A stretch of 64,000 bases of DNA from Curtobacterium sp. VKM Ac-1376 (GTDB taxonomy: Bacteria > Actinomycetota > Actinomycetes > Actinomycetales > Microbacteriaceae): positions 1-64,000 of the forward strand of contig NZ_JADKRV010000001.1 of assembly GCF_015351025.1 (NCBI RefSeq). The letters run 5' to 3'. Positions 17,454 to 25,752 of the stretch are shown piece by piece (position 1 is the stretch's first letter; every line of letters starts with the position of its first letter). Made by a program: the position numbers and the translations under genes. A model generated the notes under the pieces. It searched no databases. It was not told the origin of the DNA and saw nothing but the letters and a program-made list of their open reading frames with translations.

Positions 17454-18329
17454 TCAGTGCTGCTTGCCGCGCAGGCGCCCGAAGCCCAGCACGATGCCGA
17501 CGACGACCATGCCCAGCGCGAGGCCGACCACGGCGGACACGGCCGTGTCGGCGATCCAGACGACGACGGGGCCGGTGGCCTCGATCGCGTGCTCGATCAC
17601 GTGCAGCAGGTCGTACGGGCCGTGCCAGAACGTCTCGGCGAGGTTCGCGATGACCAGGTGTCCACCGACCCAGAGCATCGCGACCGTGCCGATGACGCTG
17701 ATCACCCGGAAGACCGTCGGCATCGCACGGACGATGCGGGCGCCCGCGCGACGGGTGCGACGGACCGGGTTCTTCATCATCTGCAGACCGATGTCGTCGA
17801 CCTTCACGAGCAGTGCCACGGCGCCGTAGACGACGGCCGTCATGACCAGACCGATCACGATCAGGGCGCCGAGCGTCGGCCAGAGTCCGAGGTCCGGGTC
17901 GAGACCCGCCAGCGCGATGAGCATGATCTCGGTGCTCAGGATGAGGTCGGTGCGGATGGCCCCGAAGACGAGCTTGGGTTCCGTGACGGCGGCGTCGGCC
18001 CCGCCCTCGTGGTGGACGCCGAACCACTCGGTGACCTTCTCGGCGCCCTCGAAGCACAGGTACGTGCCGCCGAGCAGCAGCAGCCACGGCAGCACCCAGG
18101 GCGCGAAGGCCGTCAGCAGCAGTGCGAGCGGGATGATGATGATGAACTTGTTGAACAGGCTGCCGAGGGCGATGCGCCCGACGACCGGCAGCTCGCGGGC
18201 GGGCTCGAGTCCCTGCACGTACTGGGGGGTGACGGCCGCGTCGTCGATGACGACACCGGCGGTCTTCGCGCTGGCCTTGAGGGCTGCGGAGAGGATGTCG
18301 TCCACCACGGCGAGCAATCCGACTGACAT
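17454..18329 (-). CDS. DUF808 (YedI-like) membrane protein
   Basis: A 291-aa membrane protein matching the DUF808/YedI family. It begins with the conserved soluble segment (MSVGLLAVVDDILSAALKAS), then AKTAGVVIDDAAVTPQYV and GRIALGSLFNKFIIIIPLAL, followed by about seven hydrophobic spans. Family function is not established. An earlier in-frame extension upstream of 18329 is antisense-like and was dropped; the ATG has GCGGAG about 11 bases upstream. It converges with the preceding oxidoreductase gene and is divergent from an 89-aa gene. Confidence 0.85.
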   Translation of the reverse strand: MSVGLLAVVDDILSAALKASAKTAGVVIDDAAVTPQYVQGLEPARELPVVGRIALGSLFNKFIIIIPLALLLTAFAPWVLPWLLLLGGTYLCFEGAEKVTEWFGVHHEGGADAAVTEPKLVFGAIRTDLILSTEIMLIALAGLDPDLGLWPTLGALIVIGLVMTAVVYGAVALLVKVDDIGLQMMKNPVRRTRRAGARIVRAMPTVFRVISVIGTVAMLWVGGHLVIANLAETFWHGPYDLLHVIEHAIEATGPVVVWIADTAVSAVVGLALGMVVVGIVLGFGRLRGKQH

Positions 18330-18428
18330 GGGCTTCGTTCTCCGCTCGTCCTGACCTGTGACCGTGCACAGCGTAGTGGGCGCGGAGCATCCTGAACGCC
18401 AGCTCGCGGCCGTCCGTAAGCTCGCGGC

Positions 18429-18698
18429 ATGGCTGACTTCACCGCATCCCAGGCCGCCGTCGTCCGGATCGAGCGTGCCGAGCAGGGGCGCTGGGACCTC
18501 TCCGTGATCAGCGACGCCGGTGTCGCGATGGGACACGGCGTGTACCTGTTCGACGCCGACCACGACGACGCCGAGGACGAGCAGGCCGCGGCGCTCGACT
18601 TCGTTCGGGACTACGGGTTCCGGTTCGAGCGCGACGCCGTGCAGGCCGACGGTCCCGGCGCCTTCTGGGCGCCCCTGCTGCCGTCCGACCAGCAGTAG
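18429..18698 (+). CDS. hypothetical acidic protein, 89 aa
   Basis: Small soluble protein of 89 residues, rich in Asp and Ala, with a predicted strand-helix pattern: AAVVRIERAEQGRWDLSVI, then GVYLFDADHDDAEDEQA, then ALDFVRDYGFRFERDAV. It has no signal peptide or membrane span. Family not recognised. It ends 85 bp before the convergent TetR gene. Its good codon use and lone position make it a probable real gene. Confidence 0.65.
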   Translation: MADFTASQAAVVRIERAEQGRWDLSVISDAGVAMGHGVYLFDADHDDAEDEQAAALDFVRDYGFRFERDAVQADGPGAFWAPLLPSDQQ

Positions 18699-18783
18699 CG
18701 GAGTACGGGCGCGGGTCGGGTGGCGTCGATGCCCGACAAGGTACTCCCGCGGTCGGCACGGGCGAACCCCCGCCCCGCCCCGC

Positions 18784-19392
18784 TCAGTCCCCCGGGCGGA
18801 TGACGTCGAAGGTGCGCCGGAGGATCCGCACCGCGTCGGGTTCGTTGCCCGTTGCCCAGTGTGCGATCGCAACGTCGAAGCAGCCGAGCGCCGCCTGCAC
18901 CAGGGTCCGGGCGCGCAGGTCGACGTCGGCCCCGTGCAGTCGCCCGGACACCAGGGGGACGAGGACGTCCGCCCAGGCGTGGTGCTTCTCGAGGTTGCGG
19001 GCCCGGAGCGACGCCGTGCTCGTCATGACCCTGATCGATCGGCGGGCGGTCTCGGCGTCCTCGCCGCCGCTGTCCCGGACCATGTCCGCGAAGGTCTCGC
19101 GCAGCGCAGTCCACACCGGCTCGTCCGCCGGTCGCGTTCGGAAGGCCGATGCCAGGGCCTCGCGGTGCCGCGCCGGGTCGCCGATGACCGCGTCCTCCTT
19201 CGCGGGGAAGTAGCGGTGGAAGCTCCGCGCCGAGATGCCCACGTCGGCGGCGATCTGCTCGACGGTGACCTGCTCGAATCCGTCCGCGTCGAAGCGGGCG
19301 AGGGCCACGGCGGCGATGCGCGCGCGCACGGCGTCACGCGCGATGTCCCGCAGGCCTGGCTTCGCGACGGCGCTCGTCCGACTCTCGTTCAC
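18784..19392 (-). CDS. TetR family repressor of the adjacent aldo/keto reductase
   Basis: Protein of 202 aa from a GTG start. The N-terminal helix-turn-helix reads ARIAAVALARFDADGFEQVT, then IAADVGISARSFHRYFPAKED (residues about 25-68). The rest is helical, as in TetR sensor domains. It is divergent from an aldo/keto reductase gene, with the inverted repeat TGTCAGACACTGACA between them, so it probably represses that gene and itself. Confidence 0.9.
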   Translation of the reverse strand: MNESRTSAVAKPGLRDIARDAVRARIAAVALARFDADGFEQVTVEQIAADVGISARSFHRYFPAKEDAVIGDPARHREALASAFRTRPADEPVWTALRETFADMVRDSGGEDAETARRSIRVMTSTASLRARNLEKHHAWADVLVPLVSGRLHGADVDLRARTLVQAALGCFDVAIAHWATGNEPDAVRILRRTFDVIRPGD

Positions 19393-19429
19393 CCGACGAT
19401 GGTACCGCGACGACAGACGAAGACGGCAT

Positions 19430-19444
19430 TGTCAGACACTGACA
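19430..19444. promoter_or_regulatory. TetR operator
   Basis: TGTCAGACACTGACA: perfect 6-bp arms around ACA, midway in the 107-bp gap between the divergent TetR and aldo/keto reductase genes. Confidence 0.65.
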
Positions 19445-19499
19445 GTCATGGCGTACAGTGCCATCTGCATGACCTCGACACGTCACGAAGGGACGAAAC

Positions 19500-20441
19500 A
19501 TGCAGCAACGCACCCTCGGCCAGCAGGGCCTCACCGCCAGCGCCCTCGGCTACGGCGCCATGGGCACCACGTTCGCCTACGGGCCGGGCGACGACACCGA
19601 GTCGATCGCCGCGATCCGCGCCGCGCACGATCTCGGCGTCACCCACTTCGACACCGCCGAGCTCTACGGATGGGGCACTGGCGAACGCCTCCTCGGTGCG
19701 GCCCTCGCACCGATCCGCGACGATGTGACGATCGCCACCAAGTTCGGGTTCACGCCGGAGACCTACGCGCCGAACTCACGCCCGGAGCACATCCGCCAGG
19801 TGGTCGACACGAGCCTGCGGAACCTCGGCACCGACTCGATCGACCTGCTCTACCAGCACGTCCACGACCCGACGGTCCCGATCGAGGACGTCGTCGGCAC
19901 CATGCAGGAGTTCGTGCAGGCCGGCAAGGTCCGGTACCTCGGGCTGTCCAACACCGACGTCGAGCAGATCCGCCGCGCGCACGCGGTGCACCCCATCTCG
20001 GTGCTGCAGGCCGAGTACTCGGTGTTCTCCCGTGAGTCCGAAGCCTTCTTCCCGACGGTCGACGAGCTCGGCATCGGCGTGGTCGCCTACTCGCCGCTCG
20101 CCCGCGGGTTCCTGAGCGGCGCGGTCCGGCCGCGCAGCGCCTACGCCGCCGACGACATCCGTCACCAGCTGGAGTGGTGGGCGCCCGAGCACTTCGACGC
20201 GAACGTCGGTGTCACCACCGGACTCACCGAGATCGCCGAGGCGAAGGGGCTCCGGCTCTCGCAGCTGGCGCTCGCGTGGATCCTCGCGAAGCGCGACGAC
20301 GTCGTGCCGATCCCCGGATCGCGGAACCCGTCGCGGGTGGCCGAGAACGTCGCCGCCGGTGACGTCGAGCTGACGGAGAACGAGGTGGCGCGGATCGACG
20401 CGTTGTCGCGCGAGGTCCGCGGCAAGCGCGCGATGGGCTGA
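19500..20441 (+). CDS. aldo/keto reductase
   Basis: A 313-aa NADPH-dependent reductase of the AKR family (TIM barrel). The catalytic set is visible: Asp and Tyr in FDTAELYGWGTGE, Lys in ATKFGF, and His in LLYQHVHDP. The C-terminal cofactor loop is VPIPGSRNPSRVAENV. GAAGGGACG before the ATG serves as ribosome site. The divergent TetR gene and the operator between them suggest induction by a carbonyl compound or related stress. Substrate not predictable. Confidence 0.92.
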   Translation: MQQRTLGQQGLTASALGYGAMGTTFAYGPGDDTESIAAIRAAHDLGVTHFDTAELYGWGTGERLLGAALAPIRDDVTIATKFGFTPETYAPNSRPEHIRQVVDTSLRNLGTDSIDLLYQHVHDPTVPIEDVVGTMQEFVQAGKVRYLGLSNTDVEQIRRAHAVHPISVLQAEYSVFSRESEAFFPTVDELGIGVVAYSPLARGFLSGAVRPRSAYAADDIRHQLEWWAPEHFDANVGVTTGLTEIAEAKGLRLSQLALAWILAKRDDVVPIPGSRNPSRVAENVAAGDVELTENEVARIDALSREVRGKRAMG

Positions 20442-20457
20442 GTCCGGACCACGGCGG

Positions 20458-20495
20458 ACGGGAGGCCCGTGGCGGGCCCGCCACGGGCCTCCCGT
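20458..20495. terminator. GGGAGGCCCGTGGC hairpin between convergent genes
   Basis: Perfect 19-bp arms (ACGGGAGGCCCGTGGCGGG and complement) meeting without a loop, 16 bp after the aldo/keto reductase stop and 19 bp from the convergent TetR stop. Confidence 0.8.
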
Positions 20496-20514
20496 TCGTG
20501 AGTCCTTCGGTGCG

Positions 20515-21105
20515 TCAGTCCGCCCGTCGGTCGAGCAGCGCGATCGCCCGGTCCACGGCGTCCTCCGGACGTCCTTCGCCGTGGATCGCCCACCAGGTCA
20601 GGGCAGCGCTCGCCGCCGCGGCCAGCGTGTGGGCGCGCACCGCGACGGCGAGGTCGTCGGCCGTGGCCCCGGTCCGCTCGGCCACGAACCGCAGGACCTC
20701 GTCGGTCAGGGCGGTGACCGTCGCGGCGCCGACGTGCTCGAGCGACGGGTTCGCGCGGATGACCCGGAGGCGGTGGCGGGTGACCTCGACGGCGTCGTCG
20801 GGGAACGTCGCACCGATCCGGTAGGCCGCCCGGAGTGCCACCGCCGAGGGTTCGTCGGCTGGCCGGGACCGCAGCGCCTGGCGGAACCGTGCGGCGAACT
20901 CGTCGAGTCCGCCCCACACCAGGGCCGCCTTGTTCGGGAACAGCCGGAACAGTGACCGGCGGCTCACGCCGGCCGCTGCGGCCACGTCGTCCATGGACAC
21001 CGCGTCGAACCCCTGCTCGTCGAACAGTCGGAGTGCGACGAGGGACACGGCGTCGGGGTCGATGGTGCGCGGGCGCCCCGTCGGACGGTCGTTCGTCGAG
21101 CGCAT
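20515..21105 (-). CDS. TetR family repressor of the adjacent SDR gene
   Basis: Protein of 196 aa. The helix-turn-helix region is SLVALRLFDEQGFDAVSMDD, then VAAAAGVSRRSLFRLFPNKAA (residues about 21-62). The N-terminus (RPTGRPRT) is basic, as in many actinobacterial TetR proteins. It is divergent from a short-chain dehydrogenase gene with a 67-bp gap containing GCACTGAGTGC. It is the third such TetR/oxidoreductase pair within 6 kb. Confidence 0.9.
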   Translation of the reverse strand: MRSTNDRPTGRPRTIDPDAVSLVALRLFDEQGFDAVSMDDVAAAAGVSRRSLFRLFPNKAALVWGGLDEFAARFRQALRSRPADEPSAVALRAAYRIGATFPDDAVEVTRHRLRVIRANPSLEHVGAATVTALTDEVLRFVAERTGATADDLAVAVRAHTLAAAASAALTWWAIHGEGRPEDAVDRAIALLDRRAD

Positions 21106-21117
21106 GGGGACCTTTCG

Positions 21118-21128
21118 GCACTGAGTGC
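21118..21128. promoter_or_regulatory. candidate TetR operator
   Basis: GCACTGAGTGC is a perfect 5-bp inverted repeat around one G, 12 bp from the TetR start and 45 bp from the SDR start. It is short, so confidence is moderate. Confidence 0.45.
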
Positions 21129-21172
21129 TATAACGGAGTGGCGCAGCGAGCGCCTCTCAGTGAGGAGACCAC

Positions 21173-21931
21173 ATGACCGACACCACCGCCGGACGGTTCA
21201 CCGGCAGGACCATCATCGTCACCGGTGCGGGATCCGGCATCGGGCGCGCCACGGCGACGCGCATCGCGAACGAGGGCGGGCGCGTCATCGCGACCGACGT
21301 CGTGGCCGAGCGGCTCGACGCGCTCCGCTCGGAGCTCGAGGGCTTCGCGCTCGAGACCGTCGTCGGTGACGTGGCCGCGAGCGAGACGATCGACGCGATC
21401 ATCGCCGCCGCCGGCGACCGGATCGACGGCCTGGCGAACGTCGCCGGGATCATGGACGCGTTCCTGCCGCCGGACGAGGTCGACGACGCCATGTGGGAGC
21501 GCGTCTTCAGCGTCAACGTCACCGGCCCGATGCGCCTGACCCGTGCGGTGCTGCCGTTGATGATCGCCGCCGGCAAGGGGGCCGTCGTCAACGTCGCGTC
21601 CGAGGCAGCGCTGAAGGCCTCGGCCGCGGGCGCCGCCTACACCTCGTCGAAGCACGCCATCGCCGGGTACACCAAGAGCGTCGCGTTCTTCCACGGCCCG
21701 CAGGGCATCCGCGCGAACGCCGTGGCCCCGGGGGCGGTCGCCACGAACATCGAGGCACCGATGCGCAGCGAGTACGCGGCCCGCCGGGTCGGTCCGATCA
21801 TGCAGACCACGATCCCGCCGGTGGCGCAGCCCGAGCAGCTCGCCTCCGCCATCACCTGGCTGCTGAGCGACGACTCGGCGAACGTCAACGGTGCGGTGCT
21901 GCCGAGCGACGGTGGCTGGTCCGTCGTCTGA
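21173..21931 (+). CDS. short-chain dehydrogenase/reductase (SDR)
   Basis: A classical SDR of 252 aa. The cofactor motif TGAGSGIGRA lies near residue 17. The structural NVAG motif appears as LANVAGIM. The catalytic Tyr and Lys sit in AAYTSSKHAIAGY, preceded by Ser in NVASEAALK. The C-terminus LPSDGGWSVV is typical. GTGAGGAG provides a strong ribosome site. It presumably oxidises or reduces an alcohol or ketone with NAD(P). The adjacent TetR gene suggests control by its substrate. Confidence 0.92.
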   Translation: MTDTTAGRFTGRTIIVTGAGSGIGRATATRIANEGGRVIATDVVAERLDALRSELEGFALETVVGDVAASETIDAIIAAAGDRIDGLANVAGIMDAFLPPDEVDDAMWERVFSVNVTGPMRLTRAVLPLMIAAGKGAVVNVASEAALKASAAGAAYTSSKHAIAGYTKSVAFFHGPQGIRANAVAPGAVATNIEAPMRSEYAARRVGPIMQTTIPPVAQPEQLASAITWLLSDDSANVNGAVLPSDGGWSVV

Positions 21932-21964
21932 TCCGTTGCTGCGGCTGGGAGACGCCGTCGTCAC

Positions 21965-21998
21965 GTCGAGACGCCTCCGGGAACGGGGGCGTCTCGAC
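21965..21998 (+). terminator. hairpin after the SDR gene
   Basis: A 15-bp stem (GTCGAGACGCCTCCG with CGGGGGCGTCTCGAC, one wobble) and a GGAA tetraloop, 33 bp after the SDR stop. It is flanked by a further inverted pair, ACGCCGTCGT at 21952-21961 and ACGACGGCGT at 22021-22030. Confidence 0.7.
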
Positions 21999-22050
21999 GA
22001 CTTTGCGGCGTCTGACTGACACGACGGCGTGTTCGCAACCTGGCCACGGT

Positions 22051-22096
22051 GCGGACGGGAGGCCCGTGGCGGCGCCGCCTCGGGCCTCCCGTCCGC
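22051..22096. terminator. GGGAGGCCCGTGGC hairpin
   Basis: Two 23-base arms, GCGGACGGGAGGCCCGTGGC plus GGC and the complement with one mismatch, abut with no loop. Member of the recurring family, between converging SDR and TetR genes. Confidence 0.75.
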
Positions 22097-22153
22097 CCTT
22101 CGCTCACGTCGACGACGTGACGTTCCTTCCCAGAGCACGCGCACTGGAAAGCG

Positions 22154-22200
22154 GAATCGGGCGTACCTGGCAGGAAGTTCCTGCCTGGTACGCCCGATTC
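22154..22200. repeat. 23-bp inverted repeat with a one-base centre
   Basis: Left arm 22154-22176 starts GAATCGGGCGTACC; right arm 22178-22200 is its complement with a single mismatch. A partial third copy (CAGGTACGCCCGA) follows at about 22204. It lies just beyond the end of the convergent TetR gene, so it may act as its terminator, but its sequence is unlike the other hairpins. Confidence 0.75.
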
Positions 22201-22227
22201 GACCAGGTACGCCCGAAGGGCCCCGCG

Positions 22228-22830
22228 TCAGGACACCAGCGCCACCATCTCGCGCACGACCGCCCGGAGCCGGTCCGCGAGCTCGTCGTTGCTGCGCACG
22301 GTGTCGCGGTGCGCGACCTCGCTGAGCGCCGACATCACCAGGGTCACGGCGGTGCGGGCGGTCTGCGCGTCGGTGCGCGTGCCGACGACGCTGAGCAGGG
22401 ACTGGCGGGACTCGGCCATCCACTGCATCACCATCGACGACATCTCGGGCCGCAGCACGAGCAGTTCCTTCATCCTGCGGCGGTCCTGCGAGAGCGGCAC
22501 GGTCGCCGCGACCAGGGTGCACAGGTCGTCGACCAGGGCGCCGTCAGCCTCGGTGAACCAGGCCGCGGAGCGCTCCGGGACCTCGACCGAGTCGAGTCCG
22601 AGCGCCGCGTGCGCCTTCGACGAGAAGTAGTTGAAGAAGGTGCGGGGGGAGACGTCGGCGTCGGCGCAGATCTGCTCGACCGTGACGCCGTCAAGGCCGT
22701 GCGCGGACACCAGGGTCAGCGCGGCGTCGTGGAGGGCCTGCCGGGTCTGCTGCTTCTTCCGCTCCCGCAGCGTGCACGGGGCAGTGGACCCCGGGGTCTC
22801 GGGGACCGGCGGTGCTGCGGTGGTGGGCAC
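22228..22830 (-). CDS. TetR family regulator of the MFS exporter operon
   Basis: Protein of 200 aa from a GTG with AGGAG six bases upstream. After a Pro-rich leader, the helix-turn-helix reads QTRQALHDAALTLVSAHGLD, then ICADADVSPRTFFNYFSSKAH (residues about 29-75). It lies 82 bp downstream of the MFS exporter gene on the same strand, so it is probably co-transcribed with the pump and represses the operon until a drug or metabolite binds. Confidence 0.88.
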   Translation of the reverse strand: MPTTAAPPVPETPGSTAPCTLRERKKQQTRQALHDAALTLVSAHGLDGVTVEQICADADVSPRTFFNYFSSKAHAALGLDSVEVPERSAAWFTEADGALVDDLCTLVAATVPLSQDRRRMKELLVLRPEMSSMVMQWMAESRQSLLSVVGTRTDAQTARTAVTLVMSALSEVAHRDTVRSNDELADRLRAVVREMVALVS

Positions 22831-22912
22831 GTGTGCTCCTGGGGGTGTCAGGTCGTGGGGGTGGTGGGCCGCCCGTGCCGGAAAGGGGGCACGGCGCGGA
22901 CGGCCTGGTCGG

Positions 22913-25102
22913 TCACCGACGTCGCGTCGGCGTTGATCCGGTCGATGTGGATCCGGTCGGTACCGACCCGGTCATCGGCCCGGTGAAGGAGCCCGCTTCG
23001 GCGGCGGCGAGACCGGCCTCGGCCTCGAGCTGTGCCTCGGCGGACAGGTCGGCACGCTCCTGCAGGGCGGAACGCTGGCGCAGCGGCGGCACCCGGAAGA
23101 ACCAGGTCAGCACGAACGCGAGCAGGATGACGCCGAGACCGACCCAGTAGATCGTCACGGACGAGGCGTTGAAGCCCGCCATGAACGGTCGGGTCAGACG
23201 GCTGTCGGCACCGGTCAGGAACGAGGTGTCGTTCGTGCTGGTGGCGCTGTCACTCGTGGAGCTGCCGTCGTCGATCTTCTTCGCCAGCTCCGGGGTGAGC
23301 TCGTCGACCCAGTACGAGCGCTGCGCGGCGTTCGACCAGTCGACGGACACGGTGCCGTCCTGCACGCTGGCGTGCGCCTGGTCGGCGACCTGCTCGAGCG
23401 CGGACTGCTCGGCCGCCGGCGTCGCCGCGGCGACCTGCTGGTCGATGACCGTCTGCGCCGCGGCGGTCGGCACCGCACCGGCGGCGACCTGCTGCTGCAC
23501 GGCCGCGGTGACCTGCTCGGTGACCGCGGCGTCGGCGGCCTGCTTCGCCTTCGTCGAGGCGGCGTCGAGCTGCGACTGCACGGTCTTCGTGAGCGGAGTG
23601 ACGACGGGCGTCCAGATCTTGTCCATCGCGCCCTGGTTCGCCTTCGCGCTGGCGACGGTGGGGTTCAGCGCGGCGTCGAGCGCCGGGCCGAGGTCCTTCT
23701 CGTTCGCGGTCGCGTGCAGGATGTTCGCCGGCATCACCGAGAACAGGATGGACAGCAGGACGGCGGTGCCGAGCGTGCCGCCGATCTGGCGGAAGAACGT
23801 GGCGGACGACGTGGCGACGCCCATGTCACGGGCCTGGACGGACCCCTGCGACGCCAGGGTCAGCGACTGCATGACCGAGCCGAGGCCGAGCCCGATGAGG
23901 AACATGCCGATCATCAGGAACCACAGCGGCTTGTCGATCGACATGAAGGTCAGCACGACGTAGCCGGCGGAGACGAGCGCGGTGCCGATGACCGGGAAGA
24001 TCCGGTAGCGGCCGACGCGGGCGACGATCTGCCCGGAGGTGATCGAGGCGATCATCAGGCCACCGACGAGCGGCAGGGTCGCGAAGCCGGACTCGGTCGG
24101 GGTCAGCCCGACGACGATCTGCAGGTAGAGCGGGATCGTGAGCATCGCGCCGAACATCGCGAAGCCGACGAGGAACCCGATGACCGTCGCCATCGAGAAC
24201 GTGCCGGAACGGAACAGCTTGAGCGGGATGATCGCCGCGTCGCCCATCTTCGACTCGATGAGCAGCAGCGCGATCAGGCCGACGACACCGACGACGTAGC
24301 AGGCGATGGCGCCGGGGGAGCCCCAACCCCAGATGCGGCCCTGTTCGGCCACGAGCAGGAGCGGCACGAGGGTGACGATGACCGAGGTCGCGCCCCACCA
24401 GTCGACCTTCGGCTTCGCGTCGTCGGCGCCGTGCACCTTCGGAAGGTGCAGGAAGACGATCACCATGAGGAGGGCCGCGATGCCGATCGGCACGTTGATG
24501 AGCAGCACCCAGCGCCACCCGGTGATCCACAGGATCTCGGAGGAACCGGCGAGCAGACCACCGATCAGCGGGCCGATGACGGACGAGATGCCGAACACGG
24601 CGAGGAAGTACCCCTGGTACTTGGCACGCTCACGCGGCGCGAGGATGTCGCCCATGATCGCGAGCGGCAGCGACATCAGCGCGCCCGCACCGATGCCCTG
24701 CACCGCGCGGAAGGCGGCGAGCATGAGCATCGAGGTGGACATCGACGACAGGACGGCGCCGAGGATGAACACGACGATGCCGAAGATGTAGAGCGGGCGA
24801 CGGCCGAAGATGTCGGAGAGCTTGCCGTAGATCGGCGTCGCGATCGTCGAGGTGATGAGGTACGCGGTCGTCACCCAGGCCTGCTGGTCGAGGCCGTGCA
24901 GGTCGTCGCCGATCGTGCGGATCGCCGTGCCGAACACCGTCTGGCCGAGCGAGGACAGGAACATGCCCGCCATCAGGCCGTAGATCACCAGGAGGATCTG
25001 ACGGTGGGTCATCAGCGGCTGCTGGCCAGCGTCTCCGGAGGCCGCGGGGGCCTCGGCGGTGTGCCGGCCGTGCTGCACCGGGACGGGTGCGGTGGCGGTC
25101 AT
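22913..25102 (-). CDS. MFS drug exporter, DHA2 (14-helix) family
   Basis: A 729-aa membrane exporter. DHA2 marks include the first helix segment LVIYGLMAGMFLSSLGQTV, TTAYLITSTIATPIYGKLSD with FGRRP (motif A region), and GIGAGALMSLPLAIMGDI (motif C region). It is longer than the usual 480-550 aa because about 200 residues rich in Ala, Gln, Val and Asp lie between helix 13 and helix 14 (about residues 465-665), plus a Ser/Thr/Gly tail. The start at 25102 has a strong AAAGGAG site. It is divergent from a MarR gene and followed by a TetR gene, so it may be under dual control. It probably expels a toxic hydrophobic compound. Confidence 0.9.
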   Translation of the reverse strand: MTATAPVPVQHGRHTAEAPAASGDAGQQPLMTHRQILLVIYGLMAGMFLSSLGQTVFGTAIRTIGDDLHGLDQQAWVTTAYLITSTIATPIYGKLSDIFGRRPLYIFGIVVFILGAVLSSMSTSMLMLAAFRAVQGIGAGALMSLPLAIMGDILAPRERAKYQGYFLAVFGISSVIGPLIGGLLAGSSEILWITGWRWVLLINVPIGIAALLMVIVFLHLPKVHGADDAKPKVDWWGATSVIVTLVPLLLVAEQGRIWGWGSPGAIACYVVGVVGLIALLLIESKMGDAAIIPLKLFRSGTFSMATVIGFLVGFAMFGAMLTIPLYLQIVVGLTPTESGFATLPLVGGLMIASITSGQIVARVGRYRIFPVIGTALVSAGYVVLTFMSIDKPLWFLMIGMFLIGLGLGSVMQSLTLASQGSVQARDMGVATSSATFFRQIGGTLGTAVLLSILFSVMPANILHATANEKDLGPALDAALNPTVASAKANQGAMDKIWTPVVTPLTKTVQSQLDAASTKAKQAADAAVTEQVTAAVQQQVAAGAVPTAAAQTVIDQQVAAATPAAEQSALEQVADQAHASVQDGTVSVDWSNAAQRSYWVDELTPELAKKIDDGSSTSDSATSTNDTSFLTGADSRLTRPFMAGFNASSVTIYWVGLGVILLAFVLTWFFRVPPLRQRSALQERADLSAEAQLEAEAGLAAAEAGSFTGPMTGSVPTGSTSTGSTPTRRR

Positions 25103-25154
25103 CGAACTCCTTTTTCGGGCTGTGAAACTTTGCAGACCGCGCAACGATACATCT

Positions 25155-25173
25155 GTTGCTTCCGGCAAGCAAC
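25155..25173. promoter_or_regulatory. MarR operator in the divergent promoter
   Basis: GTTGCTTCCGGCAAGCAAC: perfect 7-bp arms around CCGGC, between the divergent exporter and MarR genes. A weaker similar element (TTTGC...GCAAC) lies closer to the exporter start. The site occupies the position where a ribosome site for the ATG at 25177 would be, which argues for the GTG start at 25198. Confidence 0.65.
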
Positions 25174-25197
25174 TAAATGTGCCACTACGCTGAGCCC

Positions 25198-25662
25198 GTG
25201 ACCGACGACCGGCGTGCAGCGGAGCGACTCCTGCGATCCCAGCTCGACCGGCTGTGGGTCCGGCAGACCCTGCGCTCCTCGCTCATCGAGTCGCAGGGTG
25301 GGCTCGACCCGACCGCCCGCGTGATCCTGCGAGCCGTCGCCGGCCACGGCCCGGTCCGCGCGACCGCGATCGCCGACGCGACGGGGCTGTCCCGCCCGGT
25401 GATCAGCCGCCGGGTCGCCTCGCTGATCGAGGCCGAGCACCTGGTCGGGTCGCCGGATCCCGCAGACGGCCGCGCCACCCTCGTGTCGCTCGCCCCGGCC
25501 GGTCGGCGCCTGCTCGACCAGCTCGACGCCGCCGGCGCCGAGGTCTTCGACGACCTCACCGAGGAGTTCGCCTCGGACGAGCTGTGCTCGCTCGCCGAGA
25601 TGCTCACGCGGTTGAACGACCGGGCTGACGCGGTCCTCGGGATCGGCGCCACGCGTCCGTGA
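25198..25662 (+). CDS. MarR family transcriptional regulator
   Basis: A 154-aa regulator with a MarR winged helix: ARVILRAVAGHGPVRATAIA, then TGLSRPVISRRVASLIEAEH (recognition helix) and the wing SPDPADGRATLVSLAPAG. The start is taken at GTG 25198; an ATG 21 bases upstream abuts the operator-like palindrome and has no ribosome site. It is divergent from the DHA2 exporter, which it probably represses. Confidence 0.88.
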   Translation: MTDDRRAAERLLRSQLDRLWVRQTLRSSLIESQGGLDPTARVILRAVAGHGPVRATAIADATGLSRPVISRRVASLIEAEHLVGSPDPADGRATLVSLAPAGRRLLDQLDAAGAEVFDDLTEEFASDELCSLAEMLTRLNDRADAVLGIGATRP

Positions 25663-25678
25663 CGTGACCAGGGGGAGC

Positions 25679-25715
25679 CGGGAGGCCCGTGGCGGCGCCC
25701 GCCACGGGCCTCCCG
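25679..25715 (+). terminator. GGGAGGCCCGTGGC hairpin after the MarR gene
   Basis: A 15-bp perfect stem (CGGGAGGCCCGTGGC and complement) around GGCGCCC, 17 bp after the MarR stop and ahead of the helicase gene. Confidence 0.8.
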
Positions 25716-25752
25716 TCCCTGCGGAGCGCGCATTCGAGATACCGTTGGTGGT

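Noticed and set aside
25177..25197. ATG start for the MarR protein
   Set aside because: A palindromic operator ends four bases before it, leaving no ribosome site; GTG 25198 fits better.
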